From positions 62,001-126,000 of the forward strand of contig NZ_RQFT01000010.1 in the NCBI RefSeq assembly GCF_004769525.1: a DNA stretch of 64,000 nucleotides, in the 5' to 3' direction. This document shows positions 45,919 to 55,966 of the stretch, piece after piece; within the stretch, counting starts at the first letter, position 1, and every line of letters begins with the position of its first letter. Both the position numbers and the translations under genes were made by a program. The notes under the pieces were generated by a model. The model saw only the letters and a list, made by a program, of their open reading frames with translations, was not told the origin of the DNA and did no database searches. Source of the stretch: Leptospira bouyouniensis (lineage in GTDB: Bacteria; Spirochaetota; Leptospiria; Leptospirales; Leptospiraceae).

Positions 45919-48294
45919 ATGGAAATCACCGAGGCTATCGATAAAGTACTAAATGCAAAGAAGGAGCTAGAAGCTGCTTGGGATGGAAATCCATTACCTT
46001 CTTTTATATTGAACAATGATCTAAAAATCCTCAGATGTAATGCTTCTGCAACAGAACTTTTTCAGACATCCTTTTTTCAGCTGATCGGTAAAGATTTTGT
46101 AAATCTTTTTTGGAAGGAGGAAATTCAAGAAGAAATTCGTTCATCTTGGATAAGGCGGGCAGGAAAGTCTTCTTTCCCTGTGATTCTCTCTCGTTTAAAC
46201 GGATCATTTCAAATACTTTCTCAATCCATTTCTAATAACCAAAGAGTTTTATACATTGTAAATCTGGATTCAATTCGTGTTCCTGAAAATCGAGAAGAGG
46301 AAGTAAGATTAAAACTCGCTTTAGAAAGTGGGCAAAGTGGTGTATGGGATTTTTCCCTTCGATTAGGGAAGGCTTATTTTAGTCCAGAATATGTTCGAAT
46401 GTTAGGATTTGAAGTCGAACATTTCCCCCAAAATTTTTCACATTGGGAAACATTGGTACATTGGGAGGATCGGGAACAGATTCGAACTCTATTTGAAAAT
46501 TATCTGAATGGTCATATCGATTCACATGATACCGAAATTAGAATGTTCACTAGATCGGGAAAATCAATTTGGGTTTGGAGTAGAGGGAAGGTTGTTGAAA
46601 GAGATGAAAATGATTTACCGATACGTGTTGTCGGTACGCATATTGATATAACGGAACGTAAAAAAACTGAAATTAGAACAGCAGCTGTAATAGACATAGG
46701 CCAAAAAAGTTCGCTATTAGAGAAAGAGATAAGCATTTTTAATTTAGCTTTAAGTTATTCATTACAATTAACTGAGAGTAATTGGGGAAAAATTAGATTA
46801 ATTCGAGACGAAGTTATTGAAAAAGAATTTGGATTGTATAAGATTCGAAATCAATCATCTTCCGAATATTTACCAATTGAACCTACAACTGTTTTTCCTA
46901 GAATCTTAAGAGAGATGAGTTTGAAGTTTTTCTTAAGAGAGAATGAATATTTCGAATTGTTATTATATAATAAAAGAACAGAATTTGAAGAAATTGATTA
47001 TAAAGAAGTTGAATTACTCGGTACAGAACTGGTTCAAATTTTAATTAGAAAAAGAACGGAAGATTTGCTTTTGACTAGCGAATGGAATCTTCAGTCAATT
47101 GTCGAATGTTCACCTAATGGAATTTTGATTCTAGTAAATGGTCAAATTCAATTTTTCAATAGAAGTTCAGAAATCCTACTTTTGCAAAATAAAAACCAGA
47201 TGAAGAATAAAAAAGTTTCTGAGGTTTTTGGTTTTTTGAATGGCGATGATCCGTTTGAGTTTATTCAAAATTTATCTAACAATGGATTTGCGCCTGATCA
47301 AAATGTTATTGAGAAAAATATCATTTTATCAAATGGACAAAAAAAATGGGTTAGTTTTTGGGCAATTGAAATTATATATAATGGAGAAGTTTCGCTTTTA
47401 GTTTACCTGAATGACCTTTCTCGGGCAAAGGATACAGAAACTCAATTATTACAAAGCGAAAAATTAGCTTCGATAGGTCAATTGGCTGCGGGTGTCGCTC
47501 ATGAAATCAACAATCCAATGGCATTTATTTCGAGTAATCTAGAAACCATGAAAAGATATCATAAGATTCTTTCGCATTACTTTGAAAAAGCAAAGATAGA
47601 ACTTTGTCGATATTCTGCGGATCCAAATGTTCTAGAAATGATAAATGAATGGGAGAAGGCAGATATATCGAATATATTGTCTGATACTTCCGAAATGTTA
47701 GATGAATCTATTGATGGTGCTAGTCGTGTAGTGAGTATCGTAAGTAATATAAAAAGTTTTGCTCATGTAAATAAGGAAGAGAATTTTACTCGATGTAATC
47801 TTAATGAAATCGTTACATCTGCTATCAATATAAGTCAACATAATATAAAGTATTATAGTATTGTTGAATTTAATGTTGCTAATGAATTGCTTGAAATTTC
47901 GTGTCATCCTCAAGAGCTCGGACAAGTCATTATTAATTTGATTGTTAACGCTGGTCATGCTATTGAAGAAAAGAAAGAACATGGATTGTTTCCGGATTCA
48001 CAAGGTGAAATGCCAGGTAAAATTGAAATTAATACGAAGTTATGCATACTGGAAAATAACAAACAATATGCGGAAATAAAAATTAAAGACAATGGTATAG
48101 GAATTCCAGAAGAGTTACAATCAAGAATTTTTGATCCTTTTTTCTCTACAAAGGAAATTGGTGAAGGAACAGGGCTTGGTCTGTCAATTAGTATGGACAT
48201 TATCAGAAAACACAAAGGGAAAATAGAACTAGAGAGTGTCCGTTGTGCGGGCACTACATTTTCGATATATCTGCCAACCCATCAGGAGGATTAA
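45919..48294 (+). CDS. Multi-PAS soluble histidine kinase
   Basis: A 791-residue kinase without transmembrane segments: PAS (about 20-120), PAS with PAC (about 130-250, ending DITERKKTE), a GAF-like region (about 255-385), a third PAS (about 390-505), then HisKA with H box IGQLAAGVAHEINNPMAFIS and HATPase (G1 DNGIGIPEEL, G2 [18 protein letters not shown]). The H-box family (AHEINNP) resembles NtrB-like soluble kinases. The receiver protein encoded 1 bp downstream is the obvious cognate partner. Confidence 0.9.
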   Translation: MEITEAIDKVLNAKKELEAAWDGNPLPSFILNNDLKILRCNASATELFQTSFFQLIGKDFVNLFWKEEIQEEIRSSWIRRAGKSSFPVILSRLNGSFQILSQSISNNQRVLYIVNLDSIRVPENREEEVRLKLALESGQSGVWDFSLRLGKAYFSPEYVRMLGFEVEHFPQNFSHWETLVHWEDREQIRTLFENYLNGHIDSHDTEIRMFTRSGKSIWVWSRGKVVERDENDLPIRVVGTHIDITERKKTEIRTAAVIDIGQKSSLLEKEISIFNLALSYSLQLTESNWGKIRLIRDEVIEKEFGLYKIRNQSSSEYLPIEPTTVFPRILREMSLKFFLRENEYFELLLYNKRTEFEEIDYKEVELLGTELVQILIRKRTEDLLLTSEWNLQSIVECSPNGILILVNGQIQFFNRSSEILLLQNKNQMKNKKVSEVFGFLNGDDPFEFIQNLSNNGFAPDQNVIEKNIILSNGQKKWVSFWAIEIIYNGEVSLLVYLNDLSRAKDTETQLLQSEKLASIGQLAAGVAHEINNPMAFISSNLETMKRYHKILSHYFEKAKIELCRYSADPNVLEMINEWEKADISNILSDTSEMLDESIDGASRVVSIVSNIKSFAHVNKEENFTRCNLNEIVTSAINISQHNIKYYSIVEFNVANELLEISCHPQELGQVIINLIVNAGHAIEEKKEHGLFPDSQGEMPGKIEINTKLCILENNKQYAEIKIKDNGIGIPEELQSRIFDPFFSTKEIGEGTGLGLSISMDIIRKHKGKIELESVRCAGTTFSIYLPTHQED

Positions 48295-48295
48295 T

Positions 48296-48772
48296 ATGGT
48301 TACGAATAGTATTGATCAGATGATCAAAGATATTGAGTCACAATTGACGGATGTCAAAAAAGAGGAAAAAATTTATAAGATCGTCATGGTAGATGACATA
48401 AAATCTATTTCGTCATCTATGAAGCGAGAATTATCATTTGTCGCAAGAAAAATAGATAATGTAAAATTAGTGATGGTGGATATTCAAGATCCAGAAATTG
48501 CTTTTGAATATTTACAAAAATCAAAACCAGATCTTTTGATTTCCGATGTTAAAATGCCTTATTTAATGGGAGACAAATTAATAGAAGCAGTTAAGAAATT
48601 ATATCCAGAGTTACCTGTCATTGTGGTCACAGGTTTTGCAACGAAGGAAAATATTCTTTCTGTTTATAAATCAGATAAAAACAGCATTATTTTGTCAAAA
48701 CCATGGGAACCAGAACGATTGGTCGCCGCAGTCAATCAGATGTTAGGTACAAATTTTCAATGGAATGATTGA
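48296..48772 (+). CDS. Single-domain response regulator
   Basis: A 158-residue protein with a 30-residue N-terminal helical segment and a CheY-like receiver: acidic pair in VMVDDIKS, phosphoacceptor Asp in LLISDVKMPYLMG, Thr in VVTGFA and Lys in LSKPWEPERL. There is no output domain, so it probably acts by protein contact or in a phosphorelay. The ATG at 48296 has AGGAGGA 5 nt upstream; a longer in-frame start at 48236 would overlap the kinase by 59 bp and lacks a ribosome site. It is the partner of the upstream kinase by position. Confidence 0.87.
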   Translation: MVTNSIDQMIKDIESQLTDVKKEEKIYKIVMVDDIKSISSSMKRELSFVARKIDNVKLVMVDIQDPEIAFEYLQKSKPDLLISDVKMPYLMGDKLIEAVKKLYPELPVIVVTGFATKENILSVYKSDKNSIILSKPWEPERLVAAVNQMLGTNFQWND

Positions 48773-48777
48773 TGGGC

Positions 48778-48811
48778 AAAAAAAAACCGGCCCGGGAAAC
48801 CCCGAACCGGT
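48778..48811 (-). terminator. Intrinsic terminator of recA
   Basis: On the minus strand a GC-rich hairpin (outer arms ACCGG 48786-48790 and CCGGT 48807-48811, with further G/C pairing inside) is followed by nine Ts (A-run 48778-48786 on the plus strand). It lies about 33 bp past the recA stop. It could also end the response-regulator transcript on the plus strand, but the T-run favours the recA direction. Confidence 0.78.
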
Positions 48812-48843
48812 CAATGGTTCCTAAAAAGAAAGCCTTTGTGTGT

Positions 48844-50007
48844 TTATTCGCCGACTGCGATGTCTCCATCCCCTTCAGTAGAGAAACTAACAGGTTGTTT
48901 TGTTTTTGTTTCCTTCGTTTCTTTGGGATCCCTTTCAATGGATTTCACTTCTCGTGTTTGGATTTTCGCTTGGTCCAAAAGAGGAAGTGCATTGAGGTCT
49001 CGTACTTGGTTTTCAATTTTAAAAGCAATGTCTGGATTCTCTAAAAAGAAGTTCCTGACTTGTTCTTTTCCTTGTCCAATTTTTTCACCGTTGTAAGAAT
49101 ACCAAGATCCAGCTTTTGCTACTAAATCATGCCTAACTGCCAGATCAATGAGTGAACTTTCACGGTTGATTCCATTCGCATACATAATATCGAATTCAGC
49201 CTGACGGAAAGGTGGCGCACATTTGTTTTTCACCACTTTCACACGCACTCGGTTCCCAACTGGTTCCTCTTTTTCTTTGAGAGTTTCAATTCTACGGATG
49301 TCAAGACGAATCGAAGCGTAGAATTTTAATGCATTTCCACCTGTCGTCGTTTCCGGACTTCCGAACATCACTCCGATTTTCATACGGATCTGGTTGATGA
49401 AAATGACTGTTGTGCTGGATTTTGAAATGGTTCCAGTGAGTTTACGAAGGGCTTGTGACATGAGGCGCGCTTGTAGACCCATGTGGGAATCTCCCATATC
49501 CCCTTCAATTTCTGCCTTAGGGACAAGGGCCGCAACAGAGTCGATGACAATGAGATCTATGGCATTGGAGCGAACGAGAGACTCGCAGATTTCCAAAGCT
49601 TCTTCGCCGTTGTCAGGTTGGGCAACGAGAAGGTCGTCCACGTTCACACCCAGTTTTTTGGCATAAGATGGATCGAGAGCATGTTCGGCATCGATAAAGG
49701 CAGCAATGCCACCTTTCTTTTGTGTTTCTGCAATGGCAGATAAAGTAAGCGTTGTTTTACCAGAGGACTCAGGTCCATAAATTTCAATGATACGACCTGA
49801 TGGAAATCCACCAATTCCTAGAGCGATGTCAAGGTCCAAAGAGCCAGTGGATACCACATTCATCTCGGACATACGAGTATCGGCACCGAGACGCATGATG
49901 GATCCTTTTCCGAATTGTTTTTCAATTTGGCCAAGGGCGGCATCAATTGCCTGTTTTCTTTGGTCTGTTTCTTTTTCTAGTGCCTTGTCAGCTTTCTCTT
50001 TTTTCAT
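48844..50007 (-). CDS. recA: RecA recombinase
   Basis: A 387-residue RecA. Walker A is GPESSGKTT, with the signatures [17 protein letters not shown] and [29 protein letters not shown]. The C-terminal tail is acidic and Lys-rich as usual. It catalyses homologous strand exchange and triggers LexA cleavage. GGAG precedes the ATG by about 10 nt. The 295-bp upstream region shared with the recombinase gene shows no convincing TTTG-N5-CAAA LexA box, so SOS control could not be confirmed by eye. Confidence 0.97.
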   Translation of the reverse strand: MKKEKADKALEKETDQRKQAIDAALGQIEKQFGKGSIMRLGADTRMSEMNVVSTGSLDLDIALGIGGFPSGRIIEIYGPESSGKTTLTLSAIAETQKKGGIAAFIDAEHALDPSYAKKLGVNVDDLLVAQPDNGEEALEICESLVRSNAIDLIVIDSVAALVPKAEIEGDMGDSHMGLQARLMSQALRKLTGTISKSSTTVIFINQIRMKIGVMFGSPETTTGGNALKFYASIRLDIRRIETLKEKEEPVGNRVRVKVVKNKCAPPFRQAEFDIMYANGINRESSLIDLAVRHDLVAKAGSWYSYNGEKIGQGKEQVRNFFLENPDIAFKIENQVRDLNALPLLDQAKIQTREVKSIERDPKETKETKTKQPVSFSTEGDGDIAVGE

Positions 50008-50302
50008 GAATCAATCGTTCTCCTAAGTCGGTGTTCCGAAAGACTAGGTAGGGGACTTTGCCAGTTGGTTTCAAAAAATCCACCTGACACCTCAAGGATG
50101 AACCCATCCCTTCCGAATTCCACTCTTTTTCTCTTTCGAAGTGACTCCATTATGCCTTAGGCCTGGGACAAACTAGGGTTGGGAGCGGAATTTTTCTGGA
50201 TTATGTCTTTTTTTTCCGATTTCAACACTAAACAAAATGTAAGTACTTGTATAGTATTTTTTTAGAGCGGGAGAAAGAAAACTTAGCCGATAGTTTTGAT
50301 GT

Positions 50303-51238
50303 ATGACCCTGCCTGTCCTTGAAGTCCAAATTCCCGAACATTTTCCCCAAGTGATGGCGGATTTATTTCGCAGTTACCGTACCTATTTAAAAATTGAAAA
50401 AAATTATTCGGAACATACCTTGTTCGCATATTTAAGGGACTTGAAGTTCTTTTTCGAATTTTGTTTGAAAGAGGAAATTGATATTCTCAGTGTTGATGTT
50501 CTGGATGTGAGAGCCTACTTTGCTGATTTAAAATCAGCTAAAAAACAAGACAAACGAACACAAAGTCGTAAACTTTCTTCTCTTCGAACGTTTTATAAAT
50601 TTTTATTCCGCGAAGAAAAAATTGGAGCCAATCCAATCCTTCAAGTTAGTTTCCCTAAAACCAAAAAGAGATTACCTAAAAATTTCACTCCTATTGAAAC
50701 AGAAGACATACTTGATTATGAAGATCCTGAAAAAAAAGAAGTTCTAGGTAAACGTGATAAAGCAATTGTCGAAGTTTTGTATAGCACTGGACTTCGTGTG
50801 TTTGAGTTAGTGAATGCAAAGTTAAGTGATTTAAATGAAGAGTTAACATCGCTTAAAGTAATGGGGAAAAGAAGAAAAGAAAGATTTGTTTTCATCGGTC
50901 CTGAAGCAAAAGAAGCTTTGAAAGATTATTTGGATGAACGAGGAAATAGTGGCCCTGAAGAGATTTTTTTAAATCAAAGAGGTGGTAAATTAACAACTCG
51001 GGGTATCCGTTATATTTTATCTGAAAGAAGGTCAGTGATGGGTATGGAAAAAGCCATTACTCCTCACAAATTTAGACATACGTTTGCAACAGACTTACTT
51101 AATGCAGGGGCTGACATTCGCGCTGTACAAGAGTTACTCGGTCATTCATCATTGTCGTCAACACAAGTGTATTTGAGTGTTTCGAGAGACAGACTGAAAG
51201 AAGTGTATCGAAATGCGCATCCGCATGCAAAGAAGTAA
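50303..51238 (+). CDS. XerC/XerD-type tyrosine recombinase
   Basis: A 311-residue recombinase. It has an N-terminal SAM-like DNA-binding domain (LFRSYRTYLKIEKNYSEHTL) and a C-terminal catalytic domain: Arg in STGLRVFEL, Lys in VMGKRRKER, HKFRHTFATDLL, LGHSSLSSTQVY with the nucleophile Tyr. Length and motif order match the chromosomal dimer-resolution enzymes more than a phage integrase. It is divergent from recA. A GC-rich repeat-like segment starts immediately at its stop codon. Choice between XerC and XerD not made. Confidence 0.9.
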   Translation: MTLPVLEVQIPEHFPQVMADLFRSYRTYLKIEKNYSEHTLFAYLRDLKFFFEFCLKEEIDILSVDVLDVRAYFADLKSAKKQDKRTQSRKLSSLRTFYKFLFREEKIGANPILQVSFPKTKKRLPKNFTPIETEDILDYEDPEKKEVLGKRDKAIVEVLYSTGLRVFELVNAKLSDLNEELTSLKVMGKRRKERFVFIGPEAKEALKDYLDERGNSGPEEIFLNQRGGKLTTRGIRYILSERRSVMGMEKAITPHKFRHTFATDLLNAGADIRAVQELLGHSSLSSTQVYLSVSRDRLKEVYRNAHPHAKK

Positions 51239-51303
51239 GGGGGCGCTTTAGGGTATAATCTCCCCGCCCTGAATTGGGTGGGGTTCTGGACCCGCCACCC
51301 AAT
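51238..51303. repeat. GC-rich structured segment, candidate dispersed repeat
   Basis: About 65 bp of clearly higher G+C than the surroundings, beginning at the recombinase stop. CCCCGCCC (51262-51269) pairs with GGGTGGGG (51276-51283) around a 6-nt loop with one G-U. GGGTGG (51276-51281) can instead pair with CCACCC (51295-51300), giving two exclusive folds. A minus-strand 93-codon frame across it is not believed. The abrupt composition change and symmetry suggest a mobile-type or regulatory repeat; copy number cannot be judged here. Confidence 0.45.
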
Positions 51304-51404
51304 GCCTCTCCTCTATCACAATGATTGCCTTTTGACAAACAAATCCTTAAAAAACAAAAAATAATTTTCAAAGAGTTCATGGTTTTGTAATTTGAGTCTA
51401 CAAA

Positions 51405-51422
51405 TTTATAGTTGACTATAAA
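51405..51422. promoter_or_regulatory. TetR autoregulatory operator candidate
   Basis: TTTATAGT-TG-ACTATAAA is a perfect 18-bp inverted repeat ending three bp before the TetR ATG at 51426. Bound repressor would block the start of the TetR/Lnt-like transcript directly. Confidence 0.65.
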
Positions 51423-51425
51423 AAT

Positions 51426-52160
51426 ATGGCCAGCTATAAAAAGTTAGCTATGCGAAATGAAATTCGAACTAATGACCCATTGGCAAAATTTCCTTTAAAA
51501 GAAAGAAAATTTGCAAGGACTCGAACGAATCTCGTCGTTGGATTATTGAAATTATTGGAGACAAGGTCCCTGGATGAGATTAAGATCACAGAACTTTGTC
51601 ACTATGCTGAAATTTCGGAACCGACATTTTATAATTATTTTCCAGAAAAAGATGATCTGGTCTTACATTATATTCAAATTTGGAGTTTGATGGTAACAGT
51701 TTTTGCTGAAGAGAATCAGCAAACAAATTCTGGATATGGATTGATTCATTCTCTATTCCAATTGACTGCAAAAGAATCAAAAAAGAATCCTAAGATTCTT
51801 TTGGAGATCATTTCATTCCAGACAAAGAAAAAATCGAAGCGCAAACCAAAACCATTAACGGAAGCAGAAAGAATCCTTTTATTTCCAAACTTTCCGGGAA
51901 TCGAATCACTTCCTATCGGTGGAATAGAAATGATTTTAGAAAGAGCAATGGAATTATCACTTAAGAATCAAGAACTTCCAAAAGTTACCAATATAAAATA
52001 TCTTTCCTTAGCGATTGCGAGTTGTTTTTTTGGGATTCCAATTTTGGCGTTCCAATTAGGTGAAAACTTGGAAAAACTTTGGATTGAATCATTTCATTAC
52101 ATTTGGTTGGGTGCTGGTGGTTCAATTCAAAAAAAATCAAAAAGAGCAGGTAAGATATGA
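51426..52160 (+). CDS. TetR-family regulator coupled to Lnt-like gene
   Basis: A 244-residue regulator. The TetR HTH is at about residues 50-78 (EIKITELCHYAEISEPTFYNYF). The C-terminal part is long and helical, ending with basic KKKSKRAGKI. The start ATG lies three bp after an 18-bp palindrome, strongly suggesting self-repression. Its stop overlaps the next gene's start by ATGA, so regulator and acyltransferase-like enzyme are translated together: the enzyme's product or substrate could be the inducer. Confidence 0.86.
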   Translation: MASYKKLAMRNEIRTNDPLAKFPLKERKFARTRTNLVVGLLKLLETRSLDEIKITELCHYAEISEPTFYNYFPEKDDLVLHYIQIWSLMVTVFAEENQQTNSGYGLIHSLFQLTAKESKKNPKILLEIISFQTKKKSKRKPKPLTEAERILLFPNFPGIESLPIGGIEMILERAMELSLKNQELPKVTNIKYLSLAIASCFFGIPILAFQLGENLEKLWIESFHYIWLGAGGSIQKKSKRAGKI

Positions 52161-53617
52161 AACTCATCTCTAATCAATATATACTCCTTATCATCGGAGG
52201 TGTGTTAGTTGGTTTTACTGGAATGAATTGGAATATTCCTTTTTTTGGTTGGTTTGTATTTGTTCCATTTTTGCGTTATATACGCCTGGGGTATTCGTTC
52301 AAACTTCTTTTGATGAGTTTGGTATTTTTTCAAATTCTTTCAACACTCAGAATTGTAAGTGAGCCATTTCATTTGTGGATCGCTGTATTTTCTGGCTTAC
52401 AAGCAGGTTTTATTTTTACAATCTTATTATGGATTTGGAATTTTTTTAGAATACGATATCCTAAATCGATTTCACCAATTTTATCCTTCGCATTTTTATT
52501 TACAATCGTTGAATGGATCGGAGCCTATGAAACCGATTTAGGTGTTTGGGGAATGTTGGCAAATAGCCAAATTGGAAATCTAATTTTACTACAATCAGCT
52601 TCAATCTTTGGTGCGACAGGGATTAGTTTTATACTTTATTTATTTAATGTAACTTTTGAACATTTTTTTAGCGAAATTCTCGACCAAAAGAAACTCACTC
52701 ATTCCACGATTAAGTTTACATGGATCACAATTTCTATTTTGATTTTGACAAACGTGTATGGAACGTTTCGTTTGAGCCTTGGAATTCCTGGTAAACAAAT
52801 TCGTGTAGCTGACATAACAAGTAAATTTGAAATCCAAACCATTTGGGAGAACCCGAACGAAAATATTAAAAATACACAACTAACAATTGAAAGGACAAGG
52901 ATGTCAGCCAAACAAGGTGCAAATGTTGTGGTTTGGAATGAAGGAGCAGTCCTTGTCACAGTCGAAGCAGAGGAAGAATTTTTAAAATTGGTTTCTTCCA
53001 TTGCTAACGAAGAACAAATCGAGATCATCGCAGCTTATATCGTTCAAAAAACTTCTGGAGGATTCTTTTTTGACAATAAATTAGTTTGGTTTGCAAAAGA
53101 TGGGAAACGTCGGCAAACATATTATAAACAATTTTTGGTTCCTGGTGAACCTGTTTCCAAAATACCGTCCGAGATCAAAGCCATTGATACTGAATTTGGG
53201 AGAATGTCTGTGGCCATTTGTTATGATTTCGATAGTTTGCGTCTAACAGAAATTCACTCAGAATATGGATCAGGGATAACTCTGATTCCCGCTTCAGATT
53301 GGAAAGGTATTAGTCCCTTCCACACGGAAATGGCTGTGATTCGAGGCATTGAAAATGGCTCATCCATTGTCAGGTCTGCACGAAGTGGTTTATCGGGTGT
53401 CTTTGATGCCTACGGAAGGCCCAAAGGTACTTTAGATTATTTTGAAGAAAACGATGGAATCCTCATATCTTCTGTCGCAACTTCAAAATTGAACACTGTA
53501 TATTCTAGATTTGGAAATTGGATTGTTTGGATTGGAATCGTCAATTTACTCCTTTCGGGGTGCAAAATCGTTTATTTTGTCATAAAAAGAAGTATAGAAG
53601 ATCCAAACGAAGTTTAG
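52157..53617 (+). CDS. Apolipoprotein N-acyltransferase-like protein (nitrilase fold)
   Basis: A 486-residue protein with six to seven N-terminal membrane helices (about 1-205), a nitrilase-superfamily domain (about 215-445) and a C-terminal helix. The nitrilase triad can be placed: Glu in VVWNEGAVL, Lys in YYKQFLVPGE and Cys in VAICYDFDS. This is the plan of Lnt, which N-acylates lipoproteins at the inner membrane. Coupling to a TetR repressor is unlike the constitutive lnt, so this may be a conditional paralogue or an N-acyltransferase with another substrate. Whether a housekeeping lnt exists elsewhere is unknown. Confidence 0.82.
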   Translation: MKLISNQYILLIIGGVLVGFTGMNWNIPFFGWFVFVPFLRYIRLGYSFKLLLMSLVFFQILSTLRIVSEPFHLWIAVFSGLQAGFIFTILLWIWNFFRIRYPKSISPILSFAFLFTIVEWIGAYETDLGVWGMLANSQIGNLILLQSASIFGATGISFILYLFNVTFEHFFSEILDQKKLTHSTIKFTWITISILILTNVYGTFRLSLGIPGKQIRVADITSKFEIQTIWENPNENIKNTQLTIERTRMSAKQGANVVVWNEGAVLVTVEAEEEFLKLVSSIANEEQIEIIAAYIVQKTSGGFFFDNKLVWFAKDGKRRQTYYKQFLVPGEPVSKIPSEIKAIDTEFGRMSVAICYDFDSLRLTEIHSEYGSGITLIPASDWKGISPFHTEMAVIRGIENGSSIVRSARSGLSGVFDAYGRPKGTLDYFEENDGILISSVATSKLNTVYSRFGNWIVWIGIVNLLLSGCKIVYFVIKRSIEDPNEV

Positions 53618-53739
53618 ATGATCAAAATTCTAATATTAGAATTTTTCTAAATTATTGATTGAACAAAAAATTCGATGTATCATCCTTTGGAGTCGGCATT
53701 TCGATTCTTTTTCAAGTCTGAAATGCGAAAGGATGAACG

Positions 53740-55896
53740 ATGACACTGGTAGCTGAAAAATCCATATTGCTTGTCGAAGATGAAGCCATTTTAGCTCTCT
53801 ATGAAAAAAACCAATTGGAACAAGGTGGATATAAGGTAACACATGTTTCATGTGGAGAAAATGCAATCCAACTTGTCATCGAAGAAGAAAACCCGTTTGA
53901 TTTGATATTAATGGACATCGATTTGGGAAAAGGACTCGATGGAACAGAGACGGCAACACATATCCTGAATCATAAAGAAATACCGATCGTCTTTTTATCA
54001 TCACATACGGAAAGGGAAATTGTTAAAAAAACAGAAAGTATCACTTCATATGGATATGTTGTTAAAAATTCTGGATTCACGGTTTTGGATGCTTCAATAA
54101 AGATGGCTTTCAAACTTTTTGAAGCAAATGAGTTAACAAAAAGTAAAAAAGAACATCTTGAAACCGTATTACATTCGATTGGCGATGGAGTGATTGCAAC
54201 CGACAAAGATGGAAAAGTCATTCGAATTAATCCAGTCGCAGAAAAATTAACAGGTTGGACTCACGATGATGGAGTAGGGCTTACAATCAATGAAGTCTTC
54301 AATATAATTAATGTTAAAACAAGGCTTAAAGTTGAAAATCCAGTGGATATCGTTTTAAAGACCAATGCCGTTGTTGCCTTAGCCAATCATACTGTTTTAA
54401 TTGCAAAAGATGGAGCGGAATACCAAATTTCCGATTCTGGTTCACCCATAAAAGATTTAAATGGTGAAACGAAAGGTGTGGTTTTAGTTTTTAGAGATAT
54501 CACTGCCGAATACAATGTCCAGAGCCAAATCGCAAAACAAGCGAATATGCTCAATAATGTATTAGATGCAGTGATTGGAACTGATTTCACTCAAAAAATA
54601 AATTATTGGAACAAAGCTGCTGAAAAAATATTCTTTTGGAAATCAGAAGAAGTGATAGGGAAAAATATTCTAAAAGTATTGAAAACCAATTACTCTAATT
54701 TTTCAGAGCAGGAGATCATTGAAAAAGTAAATTTAGAAGGAAGTTTTATCGGGGAAGCAATTCAGGAAGCAAAAGATGGAAGCCTTCGTAATATTGAAAT
54801 CAATTTAGTTTTGTTGAATGATGAATTTGAATTACCTTCGGGTTATATTTTTGTAGCAAGGGACATATCTGATCGACTCAAAGCTCTCAAACAAATCAAA
54901 GAATCAGAGGCAAAACTAACACAAATCATAGAATCCGCGATGGATGCAATCATTAGCATCGATAAATCAAAAAAGATAATATTATTCAATGGTGCTGCAG
55001 AAAAAATGTTCGGATACGAATCGAACGAGATTATAGGGAAACCATTAGACCAACTGATTCCTGAAAGTTTTCGAAACCAACACGATAAACATATTGATCA
55101 ATTTGGTAAAACTGGAGTGAGTCGAAGAGCCATGGGTGCATTAGGTGAAATCAGTGGATTACGTTCTAACAAGGAAGAATTTCCAATTGAAGCATCAATC
55201 TCTCAGATTTCAGTGAATGGTGAAACACTTTTTACGGTTATATTGAGAGATGTAAGTGTAAGGACGATATCTGAATCTAAAATTCAGAAATTATTACATG
55301 AAAAAGAAAACATTTTAAAAGAAATTCACCATCGAGTTAAAAATAACATGAGTTCCTTATTTACTTTGCTTACCTTACAAGCGAAATCCCAAGAAAATCA
55401 TTCTGTACAACACATATTGTATGAAGCTGCCGGTAGAATTAAAAGTATGATTGTTTTGTATGATAAACTTTATCATTCCGAGACAGACAATAGTGTTTCA
55501 ATCCAAAACTATTTTCCTTCCATTTGTTCAGAAATCGTTTCGATTTTTCCAAAAAATGTAGATGTAAATCTAAATATTCTCGAAGAACCGATTGAATTAA
55601 ACGCTAAATTGTTATCCTCTTTAGGAATAATTTTGAATGAATTGATTACAAATTCAATGAAACATGCATTCATTGAAATTCAAAATCCAGAAATCAGATT
55701 AAATATTTCCAAACATAAAAATATCTTATCTTTGGAGTATTCAGACAACGGAATTGGAATACCTGAAACAATTTCCTTTCAGAATACACCTGGGTTTGGG
55801 TTACAACTCATTGGGATGTTGACTGAACAAATTGAAGGTAAAATCAGAATTGACAGAACAAACTATCCAAAGGTGATATTAGATTTAAAAGTATAA
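53740..55896 (+). CDS. Receiver-PAS-HisKA_2 hybrid kinase
   Basis: A 718-residue soluble protein: N-terminal receiver (about 8-125, Asp in LILMDIDLGKG), three PAS/PAC sensors (about 140-260, 265-385, 395-515; the third contains MDAIISIDKSKKIILFNGAAEKMFG), then a HisKA_2-type dimerisation/phosphoacceptor segment (EIHHRVKNNMSSLFTLLTLQ) and HATPase (NELITNSMKHAF, DNGIGIP, GFGLQLIGML). HisKA_2 kinases often pair with unusual regulators of the general stress response. No partner is adjacent. Confidence 0.9.
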   Translation: MTLVAEKSILLVEDEAILALYEKNQLEQGGYKVTHVSCGENAIQLVIEEENPFDLILMDIDLGKGLDGTETATHILNHKEIPIVFLSSHTEREIVKKTESITSYGYVVKNSGFTVLDASIKMAFKLFEANELTKSKKEHLETVLHSIGDGVIATDKDGKVIRINPVAEKLTGWTHDDGVGLTINEVFNIINVKTRLKVENPVDIVLKTNAVVALANHTVLIAKDGAEYQISDSGSPIKDLNGETKGVVLVFRDITAEYNVQSQIAKQANMLNNVLDAVIGTDFTQKINYWNKAAEKIFFWKSEEVIGKNILKVLKTNYSNFSEQEIIEKVNLEGSFIGEAIQEAKDGSLRNIEINLVLLNDEFELPSGYIFVARDISDRLKALKQIKESEAKLTQIIESAMDAIISIDKSKKIILFNGAAEKMFGYESNEIIGKPLDQLIPESFRNQHDKHIDQFGKTGVSRRAMGALGEISGLRSNKEEFPIEASISQISVNGETLFTVILRDVSVRTISESKIQKLLHEKENILKEIHHRVKNNMSSLFTLLTLQAKSQENHSVQHILYEAAGRIKSMIVLYDKLYHSETDNSVSIQNYFPSICSEIVSIFPKNVDVNLNILEEPIELNAKLLSSLGIILNELITNSMKHAFIEIQNPEIRLNISKHKNILSLEYSDNGIGIPETISFQNTPGFGLQLIGMLTEQIEGKIRIDRTNYPKVILDLKV

Positions 55897-55966
55897 CTAG
55901 TATTTTTTTTATGCAATGAACTAGAATATTAGTTTACCTTTCCATGAATTGGACTGCTATTCACCA

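Noticed and set aside
48236..48295. Longer start for the response regulator
   Set aside because: It would overlap the kinase by 59 bp without a ribosome site; the ATG at 48296 has AGGAGGA.
50008..50302. LexA box in the recA upstream region
   Set aside because: I looked for TTTG-N5-CAAA and close variants and found none; a GTACTTGTATAGTAT near-palindrome at about 50242-50256 is too weak to call.
51099..51380. 93-codon minus-strand frame after the Xer recombinase
   Set aside because: It crosses the recombinase end and the GC-rich segment; composition and lack of a ribosome site argue for chance.
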